Of a stretch of 40,142 nt of DNA, positions 1-8,326 are shown piece after piece. This stretch comes from DATEDA01 sp035286595. GTDB lineage: Bacteria; Pseudomonadota; Gammaproteobacteria; Burkholderiales; SG8-39. The position numbers and the translations under genes were made by a program. The notes beneath the pieces are model-generated. The model saw only the letters and a list, made by a program, of their open reading frames with translations, did not search any database and was not told the origin of the DNA. How positions within the stretch are numbered: the first letter of the stretch is position 1; each line of letters opens with the position of its first letter. Where the stretch lies: contig DATEDA010000062.1 in NCBI GenBank assembly GCA_035286595.1, positions 1-40,142 on the forward strand, written 5' to 3'.

Positions 1-846
1 TCTGCGGAAGCCAAGAAATTCATGGTGATTATGAACGCGGCGACCTCGATCATCACGACCAAGTCGCCTTACTCGGCGCGCACTTCGGTCACTCCGCCGC
101 AATTGAACGAATCCTTCGGAGCCTGGGCCTACAAGAGCGGCATCCGAAAAGTCTACACCATGGTTTCGGACTTCGGTCCGTGCATCGACGCCGAAGGTGC
201 GTTCCATCGCGCGTTCAAAGCGGCCGGCGGCGAGATCATCGGCTCGGTGCGGTTCCCGGTAGCGAACCCGGACTTCTCCGCCTTCGTCCAACGGGCCAAG
301 GATTTAAACTCGGAAGCGATTTACATTTGGGTTCCGGGCGGCGCGCAACCGGCGGCAGTACAGAAGGCGCTCGCCGAGCGCGGCATCGATCCCAAGAAGA
401 CCAAAGTCCTCGGGATGGGCGAGCTCACCGAAGACGAAGCGCGCAAGACCATGGGCGACGCCTCGCTCGGCATCCTGACCGTCTATCACTACGACCACAA
501 CCATCAATCCGCGCTGAACCGGGAGTTCGTGAAGGCCTTCAACGCCGAGTACGGCGGGCGCAACCCGAACATCTATTCCATCGGCGGCTATGACGGCATC
601 CACCTCATCTATGAAGTGCTGAAGAAGACCGGCGGTAACACCGACGCCGAAGCCCTGATCGCAGCCGCCAAGGGAATGAAATGGGAAAGCCCGCGCGGCC
701 CGATCTCGATCGACCCGGAGACGCGCGACATCATCCAGACCGTCTACATCCGCCGGGTGGACAAGGTCGGCGGGCAGCTGCTCAACGTCGAGTTCGACAA
801 GATCGAGAACGTCAAGGATCCGTTCAAGGCGCGGATGAAGAAGTAG
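1..846 (+). CDS. Branched-chain-type ABC transporter substrate-binding protein, 3' part
   Basis: The reading frame is open from the first base and ends at TAG 844-846, so the N-terminus with its signal peptide lies outside the window; 281 residues are visible. The text matches the C-terminal two-thirds of a periplasmic type I ligand-binding protein (Peripla_BP_6/LivJ-like): the inter-lobe crossover in SARTSVTPPQLNESF, strand-helix units such as RKVYTMVSDFGPC, and the hinge return GGYDGIHLIYEVLKK. It should deliver ligand to the membrane permease encoded just downstream (livHMGF follows 44 bases later). The LIV family takes amino acids but many paralogues bind aromatic acids, amides or other organic acids, so the ligand is unknown. 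By eye its GC content is somewhat lower than that of the permease genes. Confidence 0.9.
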   Translation, partial: SAEAKKFMVIMNAATSIITTKSPYSARTSVTPPQLNESFGAWAYKSGIRKVYTMVSDFGPCIDAEGAFHRAFKAAGGEIIGSVRFPVANPDFSAFVQRAKDLNSEAIYIWVPGGAQPAAVQKALAERGIDPKKTKVLGMGELTEDEARKTMGDASLGILTVYHYDHNHQSALNREFVKAFNAEYGGRNPNIYSIGGYDGIHLIYEVLKKTGGNTDAEALIAAAKGMKWESPRGPISIDPETRDIIQTVYIRRVDKVGGQLLNVEFDKIENVKDPFKARMKK

Positions 847-890
847 GCGACCGGGTCCCGGCGGCTGGCGGCAATCACGGGCGGTCCACC

Positions 891-1754
891 ATGATCGGCC
901 CGTTCGCGGGCGTCCTGTTCGACGGGTTCGCCTACGGGATGCTGTTGTTCATCCTGTCGGTGGGGCTGTCGGTGACGCTGGGGATGATGAACTTCATCAA
1001 CCTGGCGCACTGCAGCTTCGCCATGCTCGGCGGCTACGTCACCGTCACCTTGATGGACCGGCTCGGGTGGCCGTTCTTTGCCACCCTGCCGGTCGCGTTC
1101 CTCGCCGCGACGGCGGCGAGCGTCGTGCTCGAGCGCGCGCTCTTCCGGCGCCTGTACCGGGCGAGCGACCTGGATCAGTGCTTGCTCACGATCGGCATCG
1201 TCTTCATGTCCGTGGCGGCGGCGGCCTATGTGTGGGGGACGGTCCAGCAACCGGTGCAGCTGCCGGACTATCTGCAGGGCTCCGTCACCTTCGCGGGCAT
1301 CAGCTTCGCCGTCTACCGGCTGTTCCTGATCGGCGCGGCGCTCGCGATCACGGTCGTTCTCGTCGCCGGCCTCGAATGGACGCGCTTCGGGGCGCAAGTG
1401 CGCGCGGCGGTCGACAATCAGCGCATGGCGCGCGGGCTCGGCATCAACGTGGATGGCGTGTTCGCGGTCACCTTCGCGCTGGGCAGCGGGCTCGCCGGCC
1501 TCGGCGGGGCGCTCGCGATTGCGATGGTCGGCCTCGATCCGGCGTTCGCGTTCACCTATCTCGTCTACGTCCTGATCGTGGTCTCGGTCGGCGGGCTCGC
1601 CTCGATCGGCGGCTCGTTCGCCGCCGCGGCGCTGCTCGGCATCAGCGACATGGCCGGCAAGTATTACATTCCCGAGCTCGGCGCCTTTCTTATCTACCTG
1701 GTCATGGTCGGCCTGCTGATGTGGCGGCCGGCGGGCCTGCTCGGAAGACGGTAA
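891..1754 (+). CDS. livH: Branched-chain-type ABC transporter permease, LivH family
   Basis: This 287-residue protein is almost entirely hydrophobic, with about eight predicted membrane helices. It carries the LivH signature near residues 27-45 (SVTLGMMNFINLAHCSFAML) and the cytoplasmic coupling loop around ARGLGINV, which contacts the ATPases. It is one half of the heterodimeric inner-membrane channel with LivM. ATG 891 is the first start in frame after the upstream stop and directly precedes the first membrane helix; the frame is open further upstream but that part reads as nonsense. The LivM start codon follows its stop with no gap, so the two are probably translationally coupled. Family assignment is secure; substrate is unknown. 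Confidence 0.92.
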   Translation: MIGPFAGVLFDGFAYGMLLFILSVGLSVTLGMMNFINLAHCSFAMLGGYVTVTLMDRLGWPFFATLPVAFLAATAASVVLERALFRRLYRASDLDQCLLTIGIVFMSVAAAAYVWGTVQQPVQLPDYLQGSVTFAGISFAVYRLFLIGAALAITVVLVAGLEWTRFGAQVRAAVDNQRMARGLGINVDGVFAVTFALGSGLAGLGGALAIAMVGLDPAFAFTYLVYVLIVVSVGGLASIGGSFAAAALLGISDMAGKYYIPELGAFLIYLVMVGLLMWRPAGLLGRR

Positions 1755-2756
1755 GTGACCGCGGCGACGCCGACCGCGGGTGCCGGCCCCCATTCCTACC
1801 TGCAGGAGCAAATCCGGTGGCGGTGGGTCGAGATCGCGTTCTGGCTCGCGACCCTCACCCCGTTCCTCCTGTTTCCCTCGTACCTGCAGCTCGCGAGCCA
1901 GATCGCGATCACCGCGCTCTTCGCCCTGTCGCTCGACCTCATCCTCGGCTACGCGGGAATCGTGTCGCTCGGTCACGCCGCGTTCTTCGGGTTGGGCGCC
2001 TATGCCGCGGGCATCGTTTCCAAGTACGGGTGGGGCGAACCGCTGTCCCTGCTCGTGATCGCCGCGGCGGTCGCGGGCTTGGCCGGCTATGCGATGAGCT
2101 TCATCATCGCGCGCTTCCGCCACCTGGCGCTGATCATGATCACGCTCGGCCTGGGTCTGCTGGTCCACGAGGCGGCGAACAGCGCGTCCTGGCTGACCGG
2201 AGGCGCCGACGGCCTGCAGGGCGTGAAGATCTGGCCGCTGCTCGAGACGTTCAAGTTCGATCTGTACGGCCGCACCGCCTACGCCTACTCGCTCGTCGCG
2301 CTGTTCCTGGCCTTTCTCGTGGCGCGGCGGCTGATCCATTCGCCGTTCGGCCTGAGCTTGCGCGGGATCCGCGAGAACCCGGTCCGCATGCCCGCCATCG
2401 GCGCGCCGAGCCGCGCCCACATCCGGAAGATCTACACCATCTCCGCGGCGATGGCGGGGGTCGCCGGGGCGCTCCTCGCGGAGTCGACGTCGACGGTCTC
2501 GCTCGAGGTGCTCTCCTTCCAACGCTCGGCGGACGTGCTGGTGATCCTCATTCTCGGCGGCGCCGGCCGGCTCTACGGCGGCATCCTCGGCGCGATCATC
2601 TACATGGTCGCGCGCGACCAGTTCTCCGGGGTCAACCCACAGTATTGGTACTTCTGGATCGGGTTGCTGCTCGTTGCCGTCGTCATGTTCCTGCCCAACG
2701 GCGTTCTCGGAGGACTTGCGAAACTCTGCGCGTCATGGCGGCGCAAGTCGTCGTGA
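1755..2756 (+). CDS. livM: Branched-chain-type ABC transporter permease, LivM family
   Basis: A 333-residue polytopic membrane protein, the second permease subunit. The LivM hallmark LDLILGYAGIVSLGHAAFFG sits near residues 59-78 and the coupling-loop segment with RGIRENPVRMPAIG near residues 203-216. The start is a GTG placed immediately after the TAA stop of livH, so translation probably reinitiates. The C-terminus overlaps the livG start by 22 bases. The N-terminal 25 residues are hydrophilic and would be cytoplasmic before the first helix. Everything visible agrees with a functional LIV/HAAT-family importer; the substrate cannot be deduced. Confidence 0.92.
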   Translation: MTAATPTAGAGPHSYLQEQIRWRWVEIAFWLATLTPFLLFPSYLQLASQIAITALFALSLDLILGYAGIVSLGHAAFFGLGAYAAGIVSKYGWGEPLSLLVIAAAVAGLAGYAMSFIIARFRHLALIMITLGLGLLVHEAANSASWLTGGADGLQGVKIWPLLETFKFDLYGRTAYAYSLVALFLAFLVARRLIHSPFGLSLRGIRENPVRMPAIGAPSRAHIRKIYTISAAMAGVAGALLAESTSTVSLEVLSFQRSADVLVILILGGAGRLYGGILGAIIYMVARDQFSGVNPQYWYFWIGLLLVAVVMFLPNGVLGGLAKLCASWRRKSS

Positions 2757-3571
2757 CCGCGCCGGCGGTCGGCACGACCAAGCCGGTAGTCGATGCGACC
2801 ATGCCGGTAGTCGATGCGACGCTGCCCATTCTGTCCACCCGCGGGCTCGACAAGAGCTTCGGCTCGCTGGTCGTCGCGAGCGGCATCGATTTCGCGCTGC
2901 CGCAAGGCGTGCGCTACGCGCTGATCGGCCCGAACGGCGCGGGCAAGACCACGCTGATCAATCTCATGACCGGGATGCTGCGCCCGGACGCCGGGCAGAT
3001 CTTCCTCGGCGAGCACGAGATCACCTCGCTCCGCCCCGCGGAGCGGGTGAAGCGGGGCCTGGTCCGCACCTTCCAGATCAATACGCTCTTTCCCCACCTG
3101 AGCGCGCTGGAGGCGGTGACGCTCGCGGTCTGCGAGCGGCGGGGCGATGCCGGCACGTGGTGGCGGCGCTTGCCGGCGTACCGCGACGCGGTCGACGAGG
3201 CCTACGGCATCCTGTCCTCGCTCAATCTCGGCCACGACTGCTACCGGTTGACGCGCGAGCTCGCCTACGGCCAGCAGCGCCTGCTCGAGATCGCGCTCGC
3301 CCTCGCCACCCGGCCCAAGGTGCTGCTGCTCGACGAGCCGGCGGCCGGGGTGCCGCGGGACGAGAGCCCGGCGCTGTTCGCCGCGATCTCCGGCCTGTCG
3401 CAGGACATCACGGTGCTGTTCATCGAGCACGACATGAGCATCGTGTTTCGATTCGCGACCCGCATCATCGTGATGGTCGGCGGCCGCGTGCTGGTCGAAG
3501 GCACCCCCGAAGAGATCGCGGCGGACGCGCGCGTCCGCGAGGTCTATCTCGGCCAGAAGCGCCATGGCTGA
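2735..3571 (+). CDS. livG: Branched-chain-type ABC transporter ATP-binding protein, LivG family
   Basis: A 278-residue cytoplasmic ATPase. Walker A reads GPNGAGKT, the Q-loop lies in RTFQINTLFP, the family-specific signature region is LAYGQQRLLEIALALA, and Walker B is KVLLLDEPAAG, followed by the H-loop in FIEHDMSIVF. It pairs with LivF to power uptake. The ATG at 2735 lies inside the last 22 bases of livM. The N-terminus ahead of the ABC domain is unusual: about 28 extra residues containing two copies of the heptapeptide PVVDAT plus one residue, encoded by an 18-base exact repeat, then a degenerate third copy (LPILST). A later start inside the repeat (ATG 2801) would remove most of that leader, so the true N-terminus is uncertain. 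Confidence 0.92.
   Translation: MAAQVVVTAPAVGTTKPVVDATMPVVDATLPILSTRGLDKSFGSLVVASGIDFALPQGVRYALIGPNGAGKTTLINLMTGMLRPDAGQIFLGEHEITSLRPAERVKRGLVRTFQINTLFPHLSALEAVTLAVCERRGDAGTWWRRLPAYRDAVDEAYGILSSLNLGHDCYRLTRELAYGQQRLLEIALALATRPKVLLLDEPAAGVPRDESPALFAAISGLSQDITVLFIEHDMSIVFRFATRIIVMVGGRVLVEGTPEEIAADARVREVYLGQKRHG
2782..2820 (+). repeat. Short in-frame tandem repeat at the livG N-terminus
   Basis: The 18 bases gccggtagtcgatgcgac occur exactly at 2782-2799 and 2803-2820, a period of 21 bases, which equals seven codons. The translated unit is (K/M)PVVDAT. A third, degenerate protein-level unit follows (LPILST). Because the period is a multiple of three, copy-number change would keep the reading frame. 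Confidence 0.85.
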
Positions 3572-4292
3572 GGCGCTCCTCGCGCTCGCGAACGTCCGCG
3601 CCGGCTACGGCGACGCCGTGGTGCTGGACGACGTCTCGCTCGAGGTTCCGGAGCGGCAGAGCCTCGCCGTGCTCGGCCGGAACGGCGTCGGCAAGAGCAC
3701 GCTGCTGCTCACCATCATGGGCTTCACCAATGTCGGCCGCGGCGCGATCGCGTGGCGCGGCGAGGACATCACCCGCGTCGCACCGCATCTGCGGGCCCGG
3801 CGCGGGCTCGGGTGGGTGGCGCAGGAGCGTGAGATCTTTCCCTCGCTGTCGGTCGAGGAGAACCTGACCGTCACCGCACGGCCCGGGCGTTGGGATCTGA
3901 AGGCGGTGTACGAGCTCTTCCCGCGGCTCGCGGAGCGCCGCGCTGCCATGGGCAACCAGCTCTCGGGCGGCGAGCAGCAGATGCTCGCGATCTCGCGCGC
4001 GCTGATGACCAACCCGCGGCTGCTTCTGCTCGACGAGCCGCTCGAGGGCCTCGCGCCGATCCTCGTCGAGGAGCTCGCGCGCGCGATCCAGCGCATGACC
4101 GGCGGCGAGGGCACCACGATCATCCTCGTCGAGCAGCACACGGAGGTCGCGCTGTCGCTCACCGAGGAAGCGGTGGTCATCGAGCGCGGCAACATCGTCC
4201 ATCGCGCCCGGTCCCGCGACCTGCTGCACGACGCGGCGACGCTCGAACGCCTCGTCGGCCTGCGGGTCTTGGGCGCCGGCTCGAATGTGTAG
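3564..4292 (+). CDS. livF: Branched-chain-type ABC transporter ATP-binding protein, LivF family
   Basis: The 242-residue second ATPase of the LIV importer. Walker A is GRNGVGKST, the Q-loop is in GWVAQEREIFPSLSVEENL (a LivF hallmark), the signature is LSGGEQQMLAISRAL, Walker B is LLLLDEPLEGLAP and the switch histidine lies in VEQHTEVAL. Its ATG overlaps the livG end by eight bases. It closes the ABC operon; 30 bases separate it from the TAXI receptor gene, which has its own strong Shine-Dalgarno sequence. Confidence 0.93.
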   Translation: MAEALLALANVRAGYGDAVVLDDVSLEVPERQSLAVLGRNGVGKSTLLLTIMGFTNVGRGAIAWRGEDITRVAPHLRARRGLGWVAQEREIFPSLSVEENLTVTARPGRWDLKAVYELFPRLAERRAAMGNQLSGGEQQMLAISRALMTNPRLLLLDEPLEGLAPILVEELARAIQRMTGGEGTTIILVEQHTEVALSLTEEAVVIERGNIVHRARSRDLLHDAATLERLVGLRVLGAGSNV

Positions 4293-4304
4293 AATCGAAG
4301 CGTC

Positions 4305-4314
4305 AAGGAGGAGG
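4305..4314 (+). promoter_or_regulatory. Strong Shine-Dalgarno sequence deciding the TAXI receptor start
   Basis: AAGGAGGAGG lies 8 bases before ATG 4323. A GTG at 4314 is in frame but overlaps the purine run itself, so ATG 4323 is preferred; that start also puts the signal peptide exactly at the N-terminus. Confidence 0.7.
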
Positions 4315-4322
4315 TGACCACC

Positions 4323-5267
4323 ATGAAGACCTTACTGTTCCTACTGACCGCCCTGGCCGCAACCGCCGCTCAGGCGCAAGTCCTCGGGTTCGGGACCGCG
4401 CCGCAGGGCTCGATCGGCTACAACATGGGCTCTGCGATCGCCAAGGTGATGGCCGAGACCGCGAACCTGCAGAGCCGCGTGCAACCCTACTCCGGCTCGA
4501 GCGCGATCCTGCCGCTCGTGAACTCGGGCGAGCTCGACCTGACAGTGTGCAACGTGCTCGAAGCGCAGGAGGCGGCGAACGGCGAGGGCCCCTATAAGGG
4601 CCGCAAGCAGCCCCAGTTGCGCGTGGTCGCGGTGATCTTTCCGCTCGTGTCGAGCATCTTCGTGCGGAAGGACTCGCCGATCCAGACGATCGCCGATCTG
4701 AAGGGGAAGCGCATCCCGTATGGCTTCACCGCGCAGGTCACCCTGGAGCGCATCGTCTCGGCGATCCTCGCGACCGGCGGGCTGACCAGCAGCGATATCG
4801 TGCCGGTGATGGTGCCGAACGTGATCCGGGGCGCCGATGATTTCGCCGAAGGTAAGGTCGACGGCGGGTTCTTCGCGCTCGGTGCGGCCAAGGTCGCCGA
4901 GGTCAACAAGACGACCGGCGGCATTCGCTACCTGCCGGTCTCCGACGAGCCGCAGGCGGTGGCGGCGATGCAGCGGATCATGCCGTATGCCTACGTGAAG
5001 CTGGTGAACCCCTCGCCCGCGTTCGTCGGCCTGAACGGGCCGACCAAGCTGATGGCCTACGACTACCTCGTGGTCGCCGGCGCGCACGTCAAGGACGACG
5101 TCGTGTACCGCATTGCCAAGGCGATGTACGAGAACAAACCGAAGCTCGTGGAAAGCCTGCGCGCGTTCGCCGGGTTCAACCCGGACGAGATGCACAAGCG
5201 CATGCCGGCGCAGTTCCACCCCGGCGCGGTGAAGTACTACCAAGAGAAGGGGATCGGCGCGAAGTAG
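4323..5267 (+). CDS. TAXI family TRAP transporter solute-binding protein
   Basis: A 314-residue periplasmic receptor with a clear signal peptide (MKTLLFLLTALAATAAQAQ, cleavage after AQA). The mature start VLGFGTAPQGSIGYNMGSAI is typical of TAXI receptors (NMT1/TAXI fold), which bind organic acids such as glutamate or other dicarboxylates and feed a fused TRAP permease. The fused permease gene starts six bases after its stop, so the two form one transport unit. A possible promoter with -10 TAGAAT at 4290-4295 overlaps the livF stop, but its -35 match is poor and the spacer only 15, so I do not list it. The ligand is unknown. Confidence 0.9.
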   Translation: MKTLLFLLTALAATAAQAQVLGFGTAPQGSIGYNMGSAIAKVMAETANLQSRVQPYSGSSAILPLVNSGELDLTVCNVLEAQEAANGEGPYKGRKQPQLRVVAVIFPLVSSIFVRKDSPIQTIADLKGKRIPYGFTAQVTLERIVSAILATGGLTSSDIVPVMVPNVIRGADDFAEGKVDGGFFALGAAKVAEVNKTTGGIRYLPVSDEPQAVAAMQRIMPYAYVKLVNPSPAFVGLNGPTKLMAYDYLVVAGAHVKDDVVYRIAKAMYENKPKLVESLRAFAGFNPDEMHKRMPAQFHPGAVKYYQEKGIGAK

Positions 5268-5273
5268 TTCTCG

Positions 5274-7205
5274 ATGGCCGAGGAGTTCATCGAGGAGATC
5301 GCGCCCGGTCGGCGACCCTACGCGCGCATCATCTTCGTCTTGCAGGCGGCGCTCGTCGCCAGCGTGGTGGGGTGGGTGCTCGATCTGCAGCGCAGCGTCC
5401 TCGGGCTCGCCCTCTTCAACGAGCAGTTCCTCGTCACCGTCCTTGGCCTCGCGATCGCGATCTGCTTTCTCACCGCGCCCGCGAGCCCGCGCTTCAGGGG
5501 CCGGGTGCCCTGGTGGGACGCGGCGGCCGGGTTTCTCGGGCTCGCGCTGTGCCTGTACATCGCGCGGCGCTACCCGGCCCTGTCCGACGAGCTCACCGCG
5601 CGGCCGCTCGACGGCGTGTTGATCTCGGGGGCGCTCGCGGTCCTGGTGCTCGAGGGGACGCGACGCATGACCGGCTTCTCGCTGGTCGGCTTCACCCTCG
5701 CCGGCGTCGTCTACGCCATGCTCGGCCACCACCTGCCGGGCGTGTTTCAGGCGCGGCCGGTGGAGTTCACGCGGCTGCTCGTCTATCTCGGCCTGGACAC
5801 CAACGCGCTGCTCGGCACCTCGCTCGACATCGCGATCACCGTCGTGGTGCCGTTCATCCTGCTCGGGCAGCTGCTCGGGCGCTGCGGCGGCTCGGAGTTC
5901 TTCACCGATCTCGCCCGCGCGTGGATGGGCCGCTACCGCGGCGGCTCGGCCAAGGTGGCGGTGGTGGGCTCGGCCTTCTTCGGCATGATCTCCGGGAGCG
6001 CGGTGGCCAACGTCTCGGCGGTGGGCGTGGTCACGATCCCGCTCATGAAGCGCTCGGGCTATCCGGCGCAGATCGCCGCGGCGATCGAGGCGGTCGGCTC
6101 GACCGGCGGCCAGTTGATGCCGCCGGTGATGGGGGCGGCGGCGTTCCTGATGGCCGAGGTCCTGCAGGTGCCCTATCTCGCGGTCATGGTTGCCGCGATC
6201 ATCCCGGCGCTCCTCTATTACCTGTCGCTGTTCTTCCAGGTCGACCTGGAGGCCGCCAAGCGCGGCATCCGCGGGGAGCCGGTCGAGCGGTTGCCGCAGA
6301 CGCTCGCGGTGCTCAAGTCCGGGTGGTATTTCCCGATCCCGTTCGTGCTGCTGGTGTACGCCCTGGTCGAGTGGAACTGGCGCGCCGAGTACGCGGCGCT
6401 CGCCGCCGCCGCCGTGCTGATCGGCTGCTCGCTCGCGTTCGGCTACAAGGGCGAGCGGGTGCCGATCCGCGACGTGTTCAAGGCGACGGTCTCCACGGGT
6501 GGTGCGGTGGTGGACCTGATCCTGATCTGCGCCGTGGCCGGGATGTTCATCGGCATCCTCAACATCACCGGGCTCGCCTTCGGCCTCACGCTGCAGCTCC
6601 TCGCCATCACCGGCGAGAGTCTGCCGGTGCTGCTGCTGCTCACCGCCGTGATGGCGATCCTGCTCGGCCTCGGCCTGCCCACGGTGGGGGTTTACATCAT
6701 CATGGCGACGCTGATCGCGCCGGCGCTCGAGAAAGTCGGCGTTCCGGCGATGGCGGCGCACATGTTCCTGCTGTACTTCGGGATCATGTCCATGGTGACG
6801 CCGCCGGTGGCGCTGTCGGCCTTCGCCGCGGCCAACATCGCGGGCGCCGACGTGGACAAGACCGGCTGGACCGCGACCCGCATCGGCTGGGCGGCCTACA
6901 TCGTGCCGTTCCTGTTCGTGCTCTCGCCGAGCTTGCTGATGGAGGGCAACCCGCTCGCGATTGCCTGGGCGGTCGCCACCGCGGCACTCGGCATCTGGCT
7001 GGGGACGATCGGCGTGGTCGGCTTCTTCTACCGGCCGATCGCCGCCGCGTGGCGCGTGCTCTTCATCGTCGCCGGCGTGCTGACGCTGATTCCGGCGGAC
7101 ATGTTCCCCGGCGCGATCGTCACCGACATCGTCGGGCTCGCGCTCGGCGCGTTCCTCGTCGGCCGCGAGCTCGCGCGGCGGAGGCCCCGGCCGGCGCTGT
7201 CCTAG
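5274..7205 (+). CDS. TRAP transporter fused permease (4TM/12TM, TAXI type)
   Basis: A 643-residue inner-membrane protein in which the small Q-type and large M-type TRAP subunits are one chain, as usual for TAXI systems. Roughly 16-18 hydrophobic segments are visible. The family core near residues 230-290 contains GMISGSAVANVSAVGVVTIP and GSTGGQLMPPVMGAAAFLMA, which line the substrate and sodium sites of the elevator domain; a second inverted-repeat copy appears as LGLGLPTVGVYIIMATLIAP. Uptake is expected to be ion-gradient driven. The stop TAG 7203-7205 lies in a CTAG that also provides the stop of the opposite-strand MetE-like gene. Confidence 0.92.
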   Translation: MAEEFIEEIAPGRRPYARIIFVLQAALVASVVGWVLDLQRSVLGLALFNEQFLVTVLGLAIAICFLTAPASPRFRGRVPWWDAAAGFLGLALCLYIARRYPALSDELTARPLDGVLISGALAVLVLEGTRRMTGFSLVGFTLAGVVYAMLGHHLPGVFQARPVEFTRLLVYLGLDTNALLGTSLDIAITVVVPFILLGQLLGRCGGSEFFTDLARAWMGRYRGGSAKVAVVGSAFFGMISGSAVANVSAVGVVTIPLMKRSGYPAQIAAAIEAVGSTGGQLMPPVMGAAAFLMAEVLQVPYLAVMVAAIIPALLYYLSLFFQVDLEAAKRGIRGEPVERLPQTLAVLKSGWYFPIPFVLLVYALVEWNWRAEYAALAAAAVLIGCSLAFGYKGERVPIRDVFKATVSTGGAVVDLILICAVAGMFIGILNITGLAFGLTLQLLAITGESLPVLLLLTAVMAILLGLGLPTVGVYIIMATLIAPALEKVGVPAMAAHMFLLYFGIMSMVTPPVALSAFAAANIAGADVDKTGWTATRIGWAAYIVPFLFVLSPSLLMEGNPLAIAWAVATAALGIWLGTIGVVGFFYRPIAAAWRVLFIVAGVLTLIPADMFPGAIVTDIVGLALGAFLVGRELARRRPRPALS

Positions 7206-8227
7206 CCGCCGCGCTTGCGGACGATCGCGGCGCCGGCGGCCAAGGCCCGCAGCTTCCCGTGCGCGGCGTTGCGGCTGCGCGGCACCAGGCCGCAGTCGGT
7301 GCAGGGGAACAGCCGCTCCGGCGAAACGTAGGGCAACGCCTTGCGAATGCGCTCCGCCACCGCCTCGGGCGTCTCGACGCTCTCGGTGCCGACGTCGATC
7401 ACGCCGAGCAGGACGTCCTTGCCCTGCAGCGCGCCGAGCACGGAAACATCGACGCCCGACGCCGCGCACTCGACCGAGACCTGGTCGATGCTCGAATCGG
7501 CGAGGAGCGGCAGCGTCTTGCCGTAGTGACCCCAGTCCCGGTTGTGCGATTTCCAGGCGAGCACCGCCGGAACGCCATACCCGTAGCAGATGTGCACGGC
7601 CTTCTTGGCGTCGACGCCCGCGGTGCAGCGCTCCAGCGCCTCGATGCCCCACGCCGCGACCTTGTCCACGTAGACGTTGAAGCAGGGCTCGTCGAACTGG
7701 ACGACGTCGGCCCCGGCTGCGGCCAGCGCGCGCGCCTCGGCGTTGAGGAGCTCGGCGAAGCGCAGCGCGAGCGACCGCTCGTCGGCGCCGTAGTGCTCGT
7801 CGACGATGCTGTCGACGATCGTCATCGGACCCGGCAGCGTCACCTTCACCGGCCGCCGTGTGTGGGCCTTGGCGAAGCGCAGCGCGTCGACGAAAACGGG
7901 CTTGGGCCGCGTCACCTCGCCGACGACCCGGGCGGCGGGCGACTGCTCCGCGTAGCGGCCGCCGCGCGCCCGCTTGGTGCCGAGGTGCTCGGCGTCCACG
8001 CCGGTCAGGCCCTCGAGGAAGCCCCAGATGTAGTGGCGGCGGCGCTGCTCGCCGTCGCAGACGATGTCGAGCCCCGCTTCCTCCTGCTCGAGCAGCGCGA
8101 GCTGCACGGCATCGTCCTGCGCTTCCTGCAGCGGATCGCCCGATAGTCGCCAGGGCGCGCGCAGCTGACCCGGCTCGGCCAGCCAGGAGGGCTTCGGGAG
8201 ACTGCCGACGATGGTCGTCAGGAGCAT
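7202..8227 (-). CDS. MetE C-terminal-domain (cobalamin-independent methionine synthase-like) protein 1
   Basis: A 341-residue TIM-barrel protein corresponding to only the catalytic C-terminal half of MetE; the N-terminal half of classical MetE (about 750 residues) is absent. The zinc ligands of MetE are all there: His212 and Cys214 in VHICYGYGV, Glu253 in VSVECAASG, and Cys312 in CTDCGLVPRS. The start of the barrel, TTIVGSLPKPSW, is the standard MetE-C motif. Core-only relatives include archaeal and bacterial folate-independent methionine synthases, and epoxyalkane:coenzyme M transferase. The methyl donor and thiol acceptor here are unknown. It is divergent from the cupin gene and convergent with the TRAP permease. 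No strong Shine-Dalgarno precedes ATG 8227. Confidence 0.88.
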   Translation of the reverse strand: MLLTTIVGSLPKPSWLAEPGQLRAPWRLSGDPLQEAQDDAVQLALLEQEEAGLDIVCDGEQRRRHYIWGFLEGLTGVDAEHLGTKRARGGRYAEQSPAARVVGEVTRPKPVFVDALRFAKAHTRRPVKVTLPGPMTIVDSIVDEHYGADERSLALRFAELLNAEARALAAAGADVVQFDEPCFNVYVDKVAAWGIEALERCTAGVDAKKAVHICYGYGVPAVLAWKSHNRDWGHYGKTLPLLADSSIDQVSVECAASGVDVSVLGALQGKDVLLGVIDVGTESVETPEAVAERIRKALPYVSPERLFPCTDCGLVPRSRNAAHGKLRALAAGAAIVRKRGG

Positions 8228-8312
8228 GCGGAATTCGAGCGGGCGATGGAAGCGCTTGAGGCCGCTGCTATCCTACGCGACTCCCGATCCGGGCGGACGC
8301 AACGACGGACCG

Positions 8313-8319
8313 AAAGGAG
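8313..8319 (+). promoter_or_regulatory. Ribosome binding site fixing the cupin start
   Basis: AAAGGAG ends seven bases before ATG 8327. The frame is open back to an ATG at 8246, but that longer version has no such site and its extra residues are low-complexity, Arg/Ser/Glu-rich. Confidence 0.65.
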
Positions 8320-8326
8320 CGAGACA

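Noticed and set aside
744..2522. A 592-codon open frame on the minus strand opposite livH and livM
   Set aside because: Its translation is Arg/Glu/His-rich with no family motif; it is a high-GC shadow of the well supported permease genes.
4341..7652. A 1103-codon open frame on the minus strand
   Set aside because: It opposes the TAXI receptor and TRAP permease, which carry unmistakable motifs; the antisense translation is low-complexity.
8256..8274. Promoter TTGAGG...TATCCT upstream of the cupin gene
   Set aside because: The spacing between the two boxes is only seven bases, far from the 16-18 needed.
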